Assembly (NCBI GenBank): GCA_019115145.1
Contig: DXED01000039.1
Coordinates: 4,858-68,857 of the forward strand
Origin: Claveliimonas intestinigallinarum
GTDB taxonomy: Bacteria; Bacillota; Clostridia; Lachnospirales; Lachnospiraceae
Reading direction: 5' to 3'
DNA length: 64,000 nt
Made by a program: the position numbers and the translations under genes. The notes below the pieces were generated by a model, which saw nothing but the letters and a program-made list of their open reading frames with translations, was not told the DNA's origin and searched no databases. Shown piece after piece: positions 7,182 through 15,911 of this stretch (the stretch's first letter is position 1; each line of letters opens with the position of its first letter).

Positions 7182-8474
7182 ATGTTTTATCAGTATTTAC
7201 CGATCACAGATGTGTACGCGAGAGAAATCATCGACTCCAGAGGGAATCCTACGATAGAGGTGGAGGTTCTGGCCGACGGGAAGTACGTGGGCAGAGCCAG
7301 CGTCCCCTCGGGGGCGTCTACCGGAAAATACGAGGCGGTGGAGTTGCGGGACGGGGAAGAGCGCTACGGGGGAAAGGGCGTGGAGCGGGCAGTGGACAAT
7401 GTGAACGCCCGGATCGCGCCGGAGCTTGTGGGAAAAAACGTGCTGGAGCAGATTCAGATCGACCAGCTGCTCACCAGGCTGGACGGCACGGAAAACAAGA
7501 GAAACCTGGGGGCCAACGCCATCCTGGGCGTTTCCATGGCTGTCGCCAGAGCAGCCGCGGAGGCGCTGCGGCTGCCTCTTTATGCCTATCTGGGAGGAGT
7601 GCACGCCAGGACCCTTCCTGTTCCCATGATGAACATTATGAACGGAGGGCGGCATGCGGACAACACGATTGATATACAGGAGTTCATGATCATGCCCTGC
7701 GGCGCCTGCTGCTTTAGGGATGGGCTGCGGATGTGCGCGGAGGTATACCAGCACCTTAGAGGACTTCTGAAGAAGCACGGCTACAGCACCGCGGTGGGAG
7801 ACGAGGGCGGTTTTGCCCCCAACATGAAGGATGCGGGGGAGGCCCTCGGCTTTATCCAGGAGGCTATCCAGTCGGCCGGGTATATGCCCGGAGAGGATGT
7901 GCGCATTGCCCTGGATGTGGCTGCCTCTGAGCTGTATGACAGAAAGCTGAAAAAGTATGTGTTCGAGGGGGAGAGCCGGATGCACGGCTACAAGGTGACC
8001 CGGTCGGTGGAGGAGCTGATCGACTATTATGAGGAGCTGGCCGGAGACTATCCGGTGGTGTCCATCGAGGATCCCCTGGACGAGGAGGACTGGGATGGCT
8101 GGGAGCTGCTCACCGCCCGCCTGGAGAGAGACATGCAGCTTGTGGGGGACGACCTTTTTGTGACAAATACAAAAAGGCTCCGCAAGGGGATCGACCGCGA
8201 TGTGGCAAATGCCATCCTCATCAAGGTCAATCAGATCGGCACCCTCACAGAAGCCTTTGACGCCATAGAGACAGCCCGCAATGCGGGCTACAGGACTATT
8301 ATTTCCCACCGATCCGGGGAGACGGAGGATTCTGTCATCGCGGATATTGCGGTCGCCTTCAACGCGGGGCAGATCAAGACAGGCGCGCCCTGCAGGGCGG
8401 AGCGCACGGCTAAATACAACCAGCTCCTGCGCATTGAGGAGAAGCTGGGGGAAGCCGCCAGGTACGGCAGCTGA
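7182..8474 (+). CDS. eno: Enolase
   Basis: Glycolytic 2-phosphoglycerate dehydratase, cytoplasmic, 430 residues. Visible motifs: AREIIDSRGNPTIEVEV at the N-terminus, PMMNIMNGGRHADN, the catalytic glutamate in GDEGGFAPN, metal ligands in ALDVAASE, SIEDPLDEEDW and GDDLFVTN, the catalytic lysine in ILIKVNQIGT, and SHRSGETED with TGAPCRAERTAKYNQLLRIE at the end. I placed the start at ATG 7182 because AAGGAGGAG at 7169-7176 sits just upstream; an in-frame ATG at 7158 has no such site. No other glycolytic gene is adjacent. Confidence 0.97.
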   Translation: MFYQYLPITDVYAREIIDSRGNPTIEVEVLADGKYVGRASVPSGASTGKYEAVELRDGEERYGGKGVERAVDNVNARIAPELVGKNVLEQIQIDQLLTRLDGTENKRNLGANAILGVSMAVARAAAEALRLPLYAYLGGVHARTLPVPMMNIMNGGRHADNTIDIQEFMIMPCGACCFRDGLRMCAEVYQHLRGLLKKHGYSTAVGDEGGFAPNMKDAGEALGFIQEAIQSAGYMPGEDVRIALDVAASELYDRKLKKYVFEGESRMHGYKVTRSVEELIDYYEELAGDYPVVSIEDPLDEEDWDGWELLTARLERDMQLVGDDLFVTNTKRLRKGIDRDVANAILIKVNQIGTLTEAFDAIETARNAGYRTIISHRSGETEDSVIADIAVAFNAGQIKTGAPCRAERTAKYNQLLRIEEKLGEAARYGS

Positions 8475-8516
8475 CCGGGAGCCCGGGGCCCGGAGCGGGC
8501 AACGCCGCCTGGGGGC

Positions 8517-9551
8517 CTACCAGATGCCCAGCACGTGCTGCAGGGCGAGGCTGACGGCGGTGATGCCGATCCAGCAGCAAAGCCCCAGAAGGATAGGCTT
8601 TCCGCCGGTCTTCACCAGTTTGACAATATTGGTGCCAAGACCGATGGCCGACATGGCCAGGACGATGAAGAACTTGCTCAGCTCCTTGAGAGGTGAGAAG
8701 AAGTCCGCCGGCACGCCGAGAAGGCCTGTGGCCACCGTGGTGATGACAGAGGCGATGACAAAATAAATGATAAAGAAGGGGAAGATCTTCTTCAGGCTGA
8801 CAGAGCTGCCTGCGGAAGATTTTTCCTTTTTTGCGCGGCAGTATGCCAGCACCAGGGTAATGGGGATGATGGCCAGTGTCCGGGTCAGCTTGACCGTGAC
8901 AGCCTTGTCCAGGGTGGCGGAGCCGAGGCCGAACATGGTGTCCCAGGTGGAGGCTGCCGCCGTCACCGAGGAGGTGTCGTTGATGGCCGTGCCGGCAAAG
9001 ATGCCGAAGGCCTCCCCGCTTGTCTGGGAAAAGCCGAGAAGGTTCCCAAAGTGGGGGAAGAGGACGGCCGCCAGCACGTTGAAGAAGAAGATTACCGAGA
9101 TGGCCTGGGCCACCTCCTCATCGTCCGCGTCAATGACCGGGGCAGTGGCCGCAATGGCGGAGCCCCCGCAGATAGAGGAGCCAACCCCCACGAGCGTGGA
9201 GATCTTTCCCGGAATGTGCATGACCCTGCTGAGGACAAAGGCGATGACAAGGGAGGTGGCGATGGTGCACAGGATGATGGGGAGGGACTGACGCCCGGTA
9301 TCCAGGATCACGGACAGGTTCAGGCCGAAGCCGAGAAGGATGACCGCGTACTGGAGGATTTTTTTTGAGCAGTAGTTAATGCCGTCCTGGAAGGCGGACT
9401 TGTCCTTAATGAAGAGAGTGACGATCATGCCAAGGATGATGGCGATGACCGGCCCGCCGATGACGGGGAAGGCAAGCCCCGCGAACCAGGCGGGAACCGC
9501 GATGATAAGACAGAGCAGAAGCCCCTTTATGTTTTTGCTGAAAAATTCCAT
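8517..9551 (-). CDS. YeiH-family membrane protein, putative sulfate/sulfite-type exporter
   Basis: 344-residue polytopic inner-membrane protein of the UPF0324/YeiH family (PF03601), with about ten hydrophobic segments. Characteristic stretches are ILLGFGLNLSVIL, the glycine-rich VGVGSSICGGSAIAATAPV in the middle, and GIFAGTAINDTSSVTAAA. The family has been annotated as putative sulfate exporters; substrate is not proven. It is transcribed away from a LysR regulator, the same arrangement as yeiH-yeiE in enterobacteria. It converges on eno with only 42 bases between them and no recognisable terminator there. Confidence 0.85.
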   Translation of the reverse strand: MEFFSKNIKGLLLCLIIAVPAWFAGLAFPVIGGPVIAIILGMIVTLFIKDKSAFQDGINYCSKKILQYAVILLGFGLNLSVILDTGRQSLPIILCTIATSLVIAFVLSRVMHIPGKISTLVGVGSSICGGSAIAATAPVIDADDEEVAQAISVIFFFNVLAAVLFPHFGNLLGFSQTSGEAFGIFAGTAINDTSSVTAAASTWDTMFGLGSATLDKAVTVKLTRTLAIIPITLVLAYCRAKKEKSSAGSSVSLKKIFPFFIIYFVIASVITTVATGLLGVPADFFSPLKELSKFFIVLAMSAIGLGTNIVKLVKTGGKPILLGLCCWIGITAVSLALQHVLGIW

Positions 9552-9739
9552 GATAAACCTCTTTTCTCTTTTTGATTTTTAAGAATAGATTTTTTCCTTT
9601 ATCTGCCAATAAATGTAGCATGATAAAATGATAATGTAAAATTATAATAAATTATGATATAATAATATAAATTTATTATTAATGCCGCTGACAAGACCGG
9701 ACAGCGAGGGAGGCCCGAGGCGGAGAAGGAGGAAGTTTC
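9552..9739. promoter_or_regulatory. AT-rich divergent control region between yeiH-like and lysR genes
   Basis: About 190 bases, strikingly AT-rich compared with the flanking genes, with several overlapping AATAAT/ATTATT-type inverted repeats between 9640 and 9685. A LysR regulator typically binds a T-N11-A dyad in such a region to control itself and its divergent target. I could not choose one site or one -10/-35 pair with confidence. Confidence 0.5.
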
Positions 9740-10639
9740 ATGCTCGATTTCAGGATGGATACCTTTCTGGCGGTGTGCAGACATATGAATTTTACCAAGG
9801 CGGCCAGGGAGCTGCACATCACCCAGCCCGCTGTCACTCAGCATATCCACTTTATAGAAAAAGAATACGGGGTACAGCTCTTCTCCTTTCAGGGGAAGCG
9901 GATCAGCCTCACCCCGGAGGGCCGCCGCCTTCTGGGGGCTGTCACCACCATGAAGCACGACGACATGGCCCTGCGGAGGACGTTTGACGAGGGGAAGACG
10001 GGGAGGAGACAGCTGATCTTCGGCGTCACCATGACCATCGGGGAGTATGTGATCGGGAAGTACCTGGCCTCCTACATCCGCAGGCATCCGGAGACGAGGA
10101 TACGCCTGTCCATCGCCAATACAGAGGAGCTTCTTGGCAAGCTGGACAGAGGGGAGATCGACTTTGCCCTTGTGGAAGGCTTTTTTGAGAAGAGGGACTA
10201 TGATTTCCGCCTCTTCAGGCGGGAAAAGTACCTGGGAGTGTGCGCGCCTGGCTTTATCCCGCCCCGGGAGACACCTCTCAGATTCCAGGAGCTCTTTCCC
10301 GCCACTCTTATCACCAGAGAGCCGGGATCCGGGACCCGGGAGGTGCTGGAGAGGGCCCTCTCAGAGAAGGGGTGGGGGATCGGCGATTTTTCCAATGTGG
10401 TGGAGATCAGCAACATGGGAGCTATCAAGATGATGGCCCAGGGCGGAGGCGGCATCGCCTTCCTCTATGAGGCGGCGGTGCTGCGGGAGTTGGAGGAGGG
10501 CGTCCTTGTCCCGGTCTGCCTGGAGGATTTCCCTAAGTATCACGATTTTACATTTATATGGAGGAAGAACAGTCTTTTTGCCGGCCAGTACATGGAGCTG
10601 CTGGACGAGATGGAGAGGGTGCAGCTTCAGAGGGAGTAG
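9740..10639 (+). CDS. LysR-family regulator of the divergent YeiH-like gene
   Basis: 299-residue transcription factor. N-terminal winged HTH at about residues 5-62 (FLAVCRHMNFTKAARELH, ITQPAVTQHIHFIEKEYGVQLF, LTPEGRRLL), then a CysB-like effector-binding domain with the phosphate/sulfate-type pocket sequences. RBS AAGGAGGAAG directly before ATG 9740. The divergent neighbour is probably its target; E. coli YeiE, in the same gene order, is the closest functional analogy. No terminator follows, but secG has its own promoter at once. Confidence 0.88.
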   Translation: MLDFRMDTFLAVCRHMNFTKAARELHITQPAVTQHIHFIEKEYGVQLFSFQGKRISLTPEGRRLLGAVTTMKHDDMALRRTFDEGKTGRRQLIFGVTMTIGEYVIGKYLASYIRRHPETRIRLSIANTEELLGKLDRGEIDFALVEGFFEKRDYDFRLFRREKYLGVCAPGFIPPRETPLRFQELFPATLITREPGSGTREVLERALSEKGWGIGDFSNVVEISNMGAIKMMAQGGGGIAFLYEAAVLRELEEGVLVPVCLEDFPKYHDFTFIWRKNSLFAGQYMELLDEMERVQLQRE

Positions 10640-10653
10640 TTGTAAAAAATTCC

Positions 10654-10682
10654 TTGCCATACGGACCGCCTTGTGCTAGAAT
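10654..10682 (+). promoter_or_regulatory. Sigma-A promoter of secG
   Basis: TTGCCA at 10654-10659, 17-base spacer, TAGAAT at 10677-10682, starting 15 bases after the lysR stop codon. Confidence 0.7.
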
Positions 10683-10713
10683 AAATGTGGTTTATCCGCA
10701 GGAGGTGTTAACG

Positions 10714-10956
10714 GTGGAAATATTGAAAGTGGTTTTAATGATCATATTTGCTATAGACTGTATTGCGCTCACCATCATCATTCTGATGCAGGAGGGCAAG
10801 CAGGCAGGACTGGGAACGATCGGAGGCATGGCCGACACATACTGGGGTCAGAATAAAGGACGTTCCATGGAGGGAGCGCTTGTGAAATCTACCAAGTTCC
10901 TTGCCATTCTTTTTATTGTTCTGGCAGCAGTCCTGAATTTGCAGGTATTTGCGTAA
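10714..10956 (+). CDS. secG: Preprotein translocase subunit SecG
   Basis: Small subunit of the SecYEG translocon, inner membrane. 80 residues with two hydrophobic helices (LKVVLMIIFAIDCIALTIII and the C-terminal FLAILFIVLAAVLNL) joined by the conserved loop LMQEGKQAGLGTIGG. It starts with GTG at 10714, 7 bases after GCAGGAGGTG; no ATG is available in a suitable place. Followed by a terminator and then by rnr, the usual Firmicutes order secG-rnr-smpB-ssrA. Confidence 0.92.
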   Translation: MEILKVVLMIIFAIDCIALTIIILMQEGKQAGLGTIGGMADTYWGQNKGRSMEGALVKSTKFLAILFIVLAAVLNLQVFA

Positions 10957-10981
10957 AACAAAGAGAACAGATACAAAAGCG

Positions 10982-11022
10982 GAACACTCTTGTTTGTATA
11001 GACGGGAGTGTTCTTTTTTATT
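10982..11022 (+). terminator. Terminator after secG
   Basis: 8-bp perfect stem GAACACTC / GAGTGTTC around a 16-base loop, followed by TTTTTTATT. Confidence 0.85.
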
Positions 11023-11026
11023 CTGC

Positions 11027-11077
11027 GGGAAAGTCCCTTTTGGACTTCCCGGTGGGATAAAAGCCCTCTGTGAGGGC
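11027..11077 (+). promoter_or_regulatory. Two small hairpins in the rnr leader
   Basis: A bulged inverted repeat at 11027-11050 (GGGAAAGTCC with GGACTTCCC) and a perfect 6-bp hairpin GCCCTC-TGT-GAGGGC at 11063-11077, both between the secG terminator and the rnr start. Neither has a T-run. RNase R leaders are plausible sites of structure-based control, but no function can be read from this. Confidence 0.4.
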
Positions 11078-11105
11078 ACACTTACGGAAGAAGGGAAGTG
11101 ATAGG

Positions 11106-13319
11106 ATGGACGGGACATTTGAGAAGAGAAAAAAGATCATCTATGAATTTATCTGTGATGATTTCTATATACCCATGAAGCTGAAGGAGATGGCTTCTCT
11201 TCTCCAGGTATCAAAGGAGCAGAGAGGCGAGCTGAAGGAAGTGCTGGACAGCCTTGTGGACGAGGGAAAGATCTATGTCAGCAAAAAGGGAAAATACTGT
11301 AAGGGTGAGTCCCAGACTCTCACCGGCGTGTACCAGGCCAATCCGAGGGGATTTGGATTTGTGGCTGTGGAAGGCCGGGAGGAGGATATTTTTATCGATG
11401 AGGACGACACCGGCGGCGCGTTTCACGGAGACACGGTGGAGGTGGCCCTCACCCGGGACGGCAGCCACAGGCGGGACGGCCGCAGAGGTGACAGCCACAG
11501 ACACCGGCAGGAGGGGCGCGTGGTCAGGATCCTGGAGAGGGGGACGACCACCCTGGTGGGGCTCTATGAGAAGTCGAAAAAGAAGAGCTACGGATTTGTC
11601 GTTCCGGACAACCGGCGTTTTCTGGAGGACGTGTTCATCCCGGAGGGAAAAGACGGGGGAGCCGTAGACGGCCACAAGGTAGTGGTGGAGCTGACCTCCT
11701 ATGGCGGCTCCGGAAGAAAGCCGGAGGGCCGGATTGTGGAGATACTGGGGCATGTGAATGACCCTGGAGTGGATATCATGTCCATCGTGAAGGGGAGTGA
11801 CCTGCCCTGCGAGTTTCCGGAGAAGGTGCTGAACCAGGCGGGCCGTGTGCCGGATCACATCAGCGAGGCGGACATGGCGGGCCGAAAGGATATAAGAGAC
11901 TGGCAGATGGTGACCATAGACGGGGAGGACGCCAAGGATCTGGACGACGCTGTTTCTCTCACAAAGGAGGGAGACAGGTATGTGCTGGGCGTCCATATCG
12001 CGGATGTGGCCAACTACGTGCAGGAGGGCAGCGCCCTGGACCGGGAGGCCTTAAAGAGAGGAACAAGCGTGTACCTGGCAGACCGGGTGATCCCCATGCT
12101 GCCCCACCGGCTGTCCAACGGGATCTGCTCTCTGAACGCGGGGGAGGACCGGTTGGCCTTGAGCTGTATCATGACCATAGATGAGCGCGGGGAGGTGACA
12201 GACCACGAGATTGCTGAGACTGTGATCCGGGTAGATCACCGCATGAGCTACACAGGTGTCAGCAGGATACTGGGAGGGGAAGATCCGGAGGAGATGAAAA
12301 AATATGAGGACGTGGTTCCCATGCTCACCCGGATGGCGCAGCTCTCCGGTATACTGAGGGAGAGACGCCACAGGAGAGGATCCATTGACTTCGATTTCCC
12401 CGAAGCCAAGCTGATCCTGGATGAGAGGGGGAAGCCGGTGGAGATCAGGCCCTACGAGAGAAATGTGGCCACGCGGCTCATTGAGGATTTCATGCTGCTG
12501 GCAAACGAGACTGTGGCGGAGGAGTATTTCTGGCGGGAGGTGCCTTTCCTCTACAGAACCCACGAGGCGCCGGATGAAGACAAGATAAAGACGCTGGCCA
12601 CCTTTATCAACAATTTCGGCTACACAATGCACGTTGGGGAGAAGGTGCGGCCCATGGAGATACAGAAGCTCATGGGAAAAATTGAGGGCACGCCCCAGGA
12701 GGCCCTGATAAGCCGGCTGGCCCTGCGGTCTATGAAGCAGGCCAAATACACCCCGGAGAACACAGGGCACTTCGGCCTGGCGGCCAAGTACTACACCCAT
12801 TTTACCTCCCCCATCCGGCGGTATCCGGATCTGCAGATCCATCGGATCATCAAGGACGACCTGCGCCGGCGCCTGAATGAGAAGAAGGCGGAGCACTACG
12901 AGAAGATCCTGCCCGAGGTGGCAAGGCAGGCCAGCCAGACCGAGCGCCGGGCAGAAGGAGCGGAACGGGAGACGGTGAAGCTGAAAAAGGCGGAATATAT
13001 GTCGCAGCACATCGGCCAGGAGTTTGAGGGAGTGGTCTCCAGTATCACCAAATGGGGGATGTACGTGGAGCTCCCCAACACAGTGGAGGGCCTGGTGCAT
13101 GTGGCATCTATGAGCGATGACCACTATGAGTACTACGAGGACAGATACGAGATGATCGGCAGCCATACAGGACGGGCCTACAAGCTGGGGCAGAGGCTCC
13201 GGGTGCGGGTGACCGGGGCAGACCGGCTGCAGAGAACCATAGATTTTGAGATCGTGAAGGAAGGAGAGCCGCGGGATGGCGAAGAAGAAGACAGACGGGA
13301 AGCTGATTGCCAACAATAA
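11106..13319 (+). CDS. rnr: Ribonuclease R
   Basis: Processive 3'-5' exoribonuclease that degrades structured RNA and the non-stop mRNAs released by trans-translation. 737 residues: N-terminal winged-helix (about 5-60), two cold-shock/OB segments, the RNB catalytic domain with the metal-binding IDGEDAKDLDDAVS (about residue 275) and SPIRRYPDLQIHR, and a C-terminal S1 domain (EFEGVVSSITKWGMYVEL, GLVHVASM). ATG 11106 follows AAGGGAAG; upstream in-frame codons lack a Shine-Dalgarno. The end overlaps smpB by 44 bases, so the two are translationally coupled and act in the same pathway with ssrA 2.6 kb downstream. Confidence 0.95.
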   Translation: MDGTFEKRKKIIYEFICDDFYIPMKLKEMASLLQVSKEQRGELKEVLDSLVDEGKIYVSKKGKYCKGESQTLTGVYQANPRGFGFVAVEGREEDIFIDEDDTGGAFHGDTVEVALTRDGSHRRDGRRGDSHRHRQEGRVVRILERGTTTLVGLYEKSKKKSYGFVVPDNRRFLEDVFIPEGKDGGAVDGHKVVVELTSYGGSGRKPEGRIVEILGHVNDPGVDIMSIVKGSDLPCEFPEKVLNQAGRVPDHISEADMAGRKDIRDWQMVTIDGEDAKDLDDAVSLTKEGDRYVLGVHIADVANYVQEGSALDREALKRGTSVYLADRVIPMLPHRLSNGICSLNAGEDRLALSCIMTIDERGEVTDHEIAETVIRVDHRMSYTGVSRILGGEDPEEMKKYEDVVPMLTRMAQLSGILRERRHRRGSIDFDFPEAKLILDERGKPVEIRPYERNVATRLIEDFMLLANETVAEEYFWREVPFLYRTHEAPDEDKIKTLATFINNFGYTMHVGEKVRPMEIQKLMGKIEGTPQEALISRLALRSMKQAKYTPENTGHFGLAAKYYTHFTSPIRRYPDLQIHRIIKDDLRRRLNEKKAEHYEKILPEVARQASQTERRAEGAERETVKLKKAEYMSQHIGQEFEGVVSSITKWGMYVELPNTVEGLVHVASMSDDHYEYYEDRYEMIGSHTGRAYKLGQRLRVRVTGADRLQRTIDFEIVKEGEPRDGEEEDRREADCQQ

Positions 13320-13749
13320 GAAGGCATATCACGACTATTTTATACTGGACACCTACGAGGCCGGCATCTCCCTGGCAGGGACGGAGGTCAAGTCCCTGCG
13401 CATGGGAAAATGCAGCATCAAGGAGTCGTTTATCCGCATTGAGAACGGGGAGGTCTGGATCTACGGCATGCACATCAGCCCCTATGAGAAGGGGAACATT
13501 TTTAATAAGGATCCTCTGCGGGTGCGCAAGCTCCTTCTCCACAAGTCGGAGATTAACAAGATGACAGGAAAAATGAAGGAGAAGGGTATTGCAATCGTGC
13601 CACTGAAGGTTTATTTTAAAGGCAGCCTTGTAAAGGTGGAGATCGGCCTCGCAAGGGGCAAGAAGCTCTACGACAAGCGGCAGGACATCGCCAAAAAGGA
13701 TCAGAAGAGAGAGGCGGAACGGGAATTTAAGGTAAGAAACTTCGGATAG
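13276..13749 (+). CDS. smpB: SsrA-binding protein SmpB
   Basis: Binds the tRNA-like part of tmRNA and carries it to stalled ribosomes. 157 residues with the family core NKKAYHDYFILDTYEAGISL, GTEVKSLRMGKCSIKESF and the basic C-terminal tail that enters the mRNA channel (KLYDKRQDIAKKDQKREAER). ATG 13276 has AAGGAGAG about 9 bases upstream, inside the end of rnr. The gene order rnr-smpB-...-ssrA puts three partners of ribosome rescue together. Confidence 0.97.
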   Translation: MAKKKTDGKLIANNKKAYHDYFILDTYEAGISLAGTEVKSLRMGKCSIKESFIRIENGEVWIYGMHISPYEKGNIFNKDPLRVRKLLLHKSEINKMTGKMKEKGIAIVPLKVYFKGSLVKVEIGLARGKKLYDKRQDIAKKDQKREAEREFKVRNFG

Positions 13750-13762
13750 AGGAGGAAATAGT

Positions 13763-14029
13763 ATGGTACCTGTGAGTAAGGAGGAGCTTAGAAAAATGGT
13801 CTCCCAGACGACTATCGAGACCTATGAGGAGCTGACGCCTCAGCTCATTTCGCTCATCCAGGAGACAAACGCGAAGACAGAGCTGACGGAAAGTCAGAGG
13901 CAGGACGAGATATCCCTTCACATGATGGGGTACATTAAGTCCTGCACAAATGAGATCATCATAGAGGTCCTTGCAGAGATACTGGGCCTGGAGGACGAGA
14001 AAAATCCAGTGCACATGGGAGGAAAGTAA
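13763..14029 (+). CDS. Conserved-looking hypothetical protein, 88 residues
   Basis: I do not recognise a family. The protein is mainly helical in appearance, soluble, charged, with no signal or membrane segment (ELRKMVSQTTIETYEELT, then IKSCTNEIIIEVLAEILGLED). It has an excellent RBS (AGAGGAGGAAATAGT) 13 bases after smpB and its stop codon is one base before the next ATG, so it is a real, coupled gene in the rnr-smpB transcript. The link to ribosome rescue is positional only. Confidence 0.7.
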   Translation: MVPVSKEELRKMVSQTTIETYEELTPQLISLIQETNAKTELTESQRQDEISLHMMGYIKSCTNEIIIEVLAEILGLEDEKNPVHMGGK

Positions 14030-14030
14030 G

Positions 14031-14543
14031 ATGGCATATTGTGTGAAGTGCGGAGCAAAGGTGGACGACGGGATCCGTTTCTGTCCCTACTGCGGGGCTG
14101 AGATCCCTCTTGGCCAGGGCCAGTACGACCAGCAGAGTCAGGACCAGGGCTGGCAGGGACAGTACAGTCAGCAGGGGCCGTATGACCAGTCAGGGGAGGG
14201 GTATTTTCATCCGGAGGACGTGAGAGCGAACAAGGTGATGGCAGTCCTGTCCTACATAGGCATTCTGGTACTCATCCCTCTCCTTGCGGGAAACAAAAGC
14301 TCAGAATATCTGAGACACCACATCAATCAGGGACTTGCAATCTGGATCGGGAGCATCCTGGCGGACATACTGTCCGGAGAGGGCTTCCTGGGCTTTGCGC
14401 TCTTCTCCTCCTTCTGGCCCCTTGATCTGGTGGGTGATATTCTGAGTCTTGTGTTCCTTATTCTGATGATTGTGGGAATTGTGGACGCCTGCCGGGGTGT
14501 GAGAAGAGAGCTGCCTGTTGTGGGAGCTTTCAAAATACTTTAA
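14031..14543 (+). CDS. Zinc-ribbon membrane protein with Gln/Gly-rich linker
   Basis: 170 residues. The N-terminus is a zinc-ribbon of the CxxC...CxxC type (YCVKCGAKVDDGIRFCPYCG). Residues about 27-56 form a low-complexity Gln/Asp/Gly/Tyr linker. The rest holds three or four hydrophobic helices with HHINQGLAIWI in between, which resembles the DUF4870-like membrane family often fused to zinc ribbons. ATG 14031 is one base after the upstream stop and uses GGGAGGAAAG. Function unknown; possibly membrane stress or protein assembly. No terminator follows. Confidence 0.75.
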   Translation: MAYCVKCGAKVDDGIRFCPYCGAEIPLGQGQYDQQSQDQGWQGQYSQQGPYDQSGEGYFHPEDVRANKVMAVLSYIGILVLIPLLAGNKSSEYLRHHINQGLAIWIGSILADILSGEGFLGFALFSSFWPLDLVGDILSLVFLILMIVGIVDACRGVRRELPVVGAFKIL

Positions 14544-14569
14544 AAGAGACGTGAATTCACAAATTTAAC

Positions 14570-14598
14570 TTGATAAAGTGCTAAAGCGGTTGTATAAT
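14570..14598 (+). promoter_or_regulatory. Sigma-A promoter of the aminotransferase gene
   Basis: TTGATA at 14570-14575, 17-base spacer, perfect TATAAT at 14593-14598; transcription would start about 25 bases before ATG 14629. Confidence 0.8.
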
Positions 14599-14628
14599 AA
14601 ATCATATGGTAAATGAGAGGGAAGATAT

Positions 14629-15810
14629 ATGATTTCTAAAAGGATACAGGAAGTGGAGCCGTCCAGGACGGTAGAGCTGACAAACCGCATAGCTGCAATG
14701 AAGAGGGAGGGAATCCCTGTAATCGGGCTCAATGTAGGTGAGCCCGATTTTGATACTCCGGCCCATATCTGCCGGGCGGCAGAGAAGGCCATCGAAGAAG
14801 GATTTACGAGGTATACGCCGGTTATGGGTGTGCCGGAGCTAAGAGAGGCCATAGCGTCCAAGCTTGTGGAGGAAAACAGGGCAGATTATGCGCCGGATGA
14901 GATTACCCTGGGCCCGGGGGCCAAACAGTGCATCTATGCGGCGCTCCTGGCTCTCTGCGATCCGGGGGACGAGGTGATCATCCCCTGTCCCTGCTGGGTC
15001 AGCTACACTGAGATGGTGCGCATGGCCGGGGGAGTGCCGGTGACTGTGCGGACGGCGGAGGATTTCAGCCTTGACCTTACCAGTATTGCGCAGGCGGTGA
15101 CAGATCGGACAAAGGCGGTGATCATCAACACGCCCAACAATCCAACCGGCGCTGTGTACAGCCGGGAGAGCCTGGAGGAGCTGGCGCTTCTTGCGCAGAG
15201 ACATGATTTTTATATCATATCGGACGAGGTCTACGAGTCTATGGTGTACGATGGGCGGGAGCATGTGAGCGTAAGTTCCCTCTCCGGAGACGCCAGACGG
15301 AGGACTGTGCTCATCAACAGCTTTTCAAAAACCTACGCCATGACAGGGTGGAGGCTTGGCTACCTGGCGGCGAACCGGGAGGTCGTAAAGGCGGTCAATG
15401 TGGTTCAGAGCCAGATGATCTCCTCTGTCAATTCCATTTCCCAGAAGGCCGGGATCGCGGCGTTGCAGGGCAGCCAGGACTGCGTCAGAGCCATGGCGGC
15501 GGAGTACGACAGGCGCCGCTGCTTTCTCCATGAGCGACTGTGCGGCATAGAGGGCATCCGATGCCGGAAGGGGAAGGGGGCCTTCTACCTCCTGCCGGAT
15601 GTGACAGATTATTTGGGCCGGGAATATAATGGAAAGAGGATAGAGGACGATCTGGCCCTTGCGGAATTCCTCCTGGACAAAGCCCGGGTGGCGGTGGTGC
15701 CGGGCAGCTCGTTCCTGGCGCCGGGGCACCTTCGGATCACCTATGCGGCTTCCATGGAGACGCTGGAGAAGGCGGCGGACGCCATGGAGAAGGCCCTGCG
15801 GCTGCTTTAG
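14629..15810 (+). CDS. Class I/II aminotransferase, aspartate-aminotransferase type
   Basis: PLP enzyme of fold type I, 393 residues, cytoplasmic. Seen: substrate-arm motif IGLNVGEPDFDTP, the PLP phosphate region GPGAKQCIYAALLAL, NTPNNPTGAVYS, the aspartate that bonds the pyridine nitrogen in FYIISDEVYE, the Schiff-base lysine in INSFSKTYAMTGWRLGY (about residue 235) and the carboxylate-binding arginine in APGHLRITYA. This is the Ibeta aspartate/prephenate/aromatic group; substrate cannot be fixed from sequence alone. It has its own promoter and sits between the rescue genes and ssrA without an obvious functional tie. Confidence 0.9.
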   Translation: MISKRIQEVEPSRTVELTNRIAAMKREGIPVIGLNVGEPDFDTPAHICRAAEKAIEEGFTRYTPVMGVPELREAIASKLVEENRADYAPDEITLGPGAKQCIYAALLALCDPGDEVIIPCPCWVSYTEMVRMAGGVPVTVRTAEDFSLDLTSIAQAVTDRTKAVIINTPNNPTGAVYSRESLEELALLAQRHDFYIISDEVYESMVYDGREHVSVSSLSGDARRRTVLINSFSKTYAMTGWRLGYLAANREVVKAVNVVQSQMISSVNSISQKAGIAALQGSQDCVRAMAAEYDRRRCFLHERLCGIEGIRCRKGKGAFYLLPDVTDYLGREYNGKRIEDDLALAEFLLDKARVAVVPGSSFLAPGHLRITYAASMETLEKAADAMEKALRLL

Positions 15811-15843
15811 GAAAAGACAGGAAAAGACGTTTGCGGGAAAGCC

Positions 15844-15872
15844 TTGACAGGGCCGGAGCCAGTTACTATAAT
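15844..15872 (+). promoter_or_regulatory. Perfect consensus promoter of ssrA
   Basis: Exact TTGACA (15844-15849), exactly 17 bases, exact TATAAT (15867-15872). Transcription should start near 15879, about 33 bases before the mature 5' end, leaving a short leader for processing. Confidence 0.92.
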
Positions 15873-15911
15873 AAATGAGACAACAAAAAACGTCTGCGGT
15901 CAGACAGCGCG

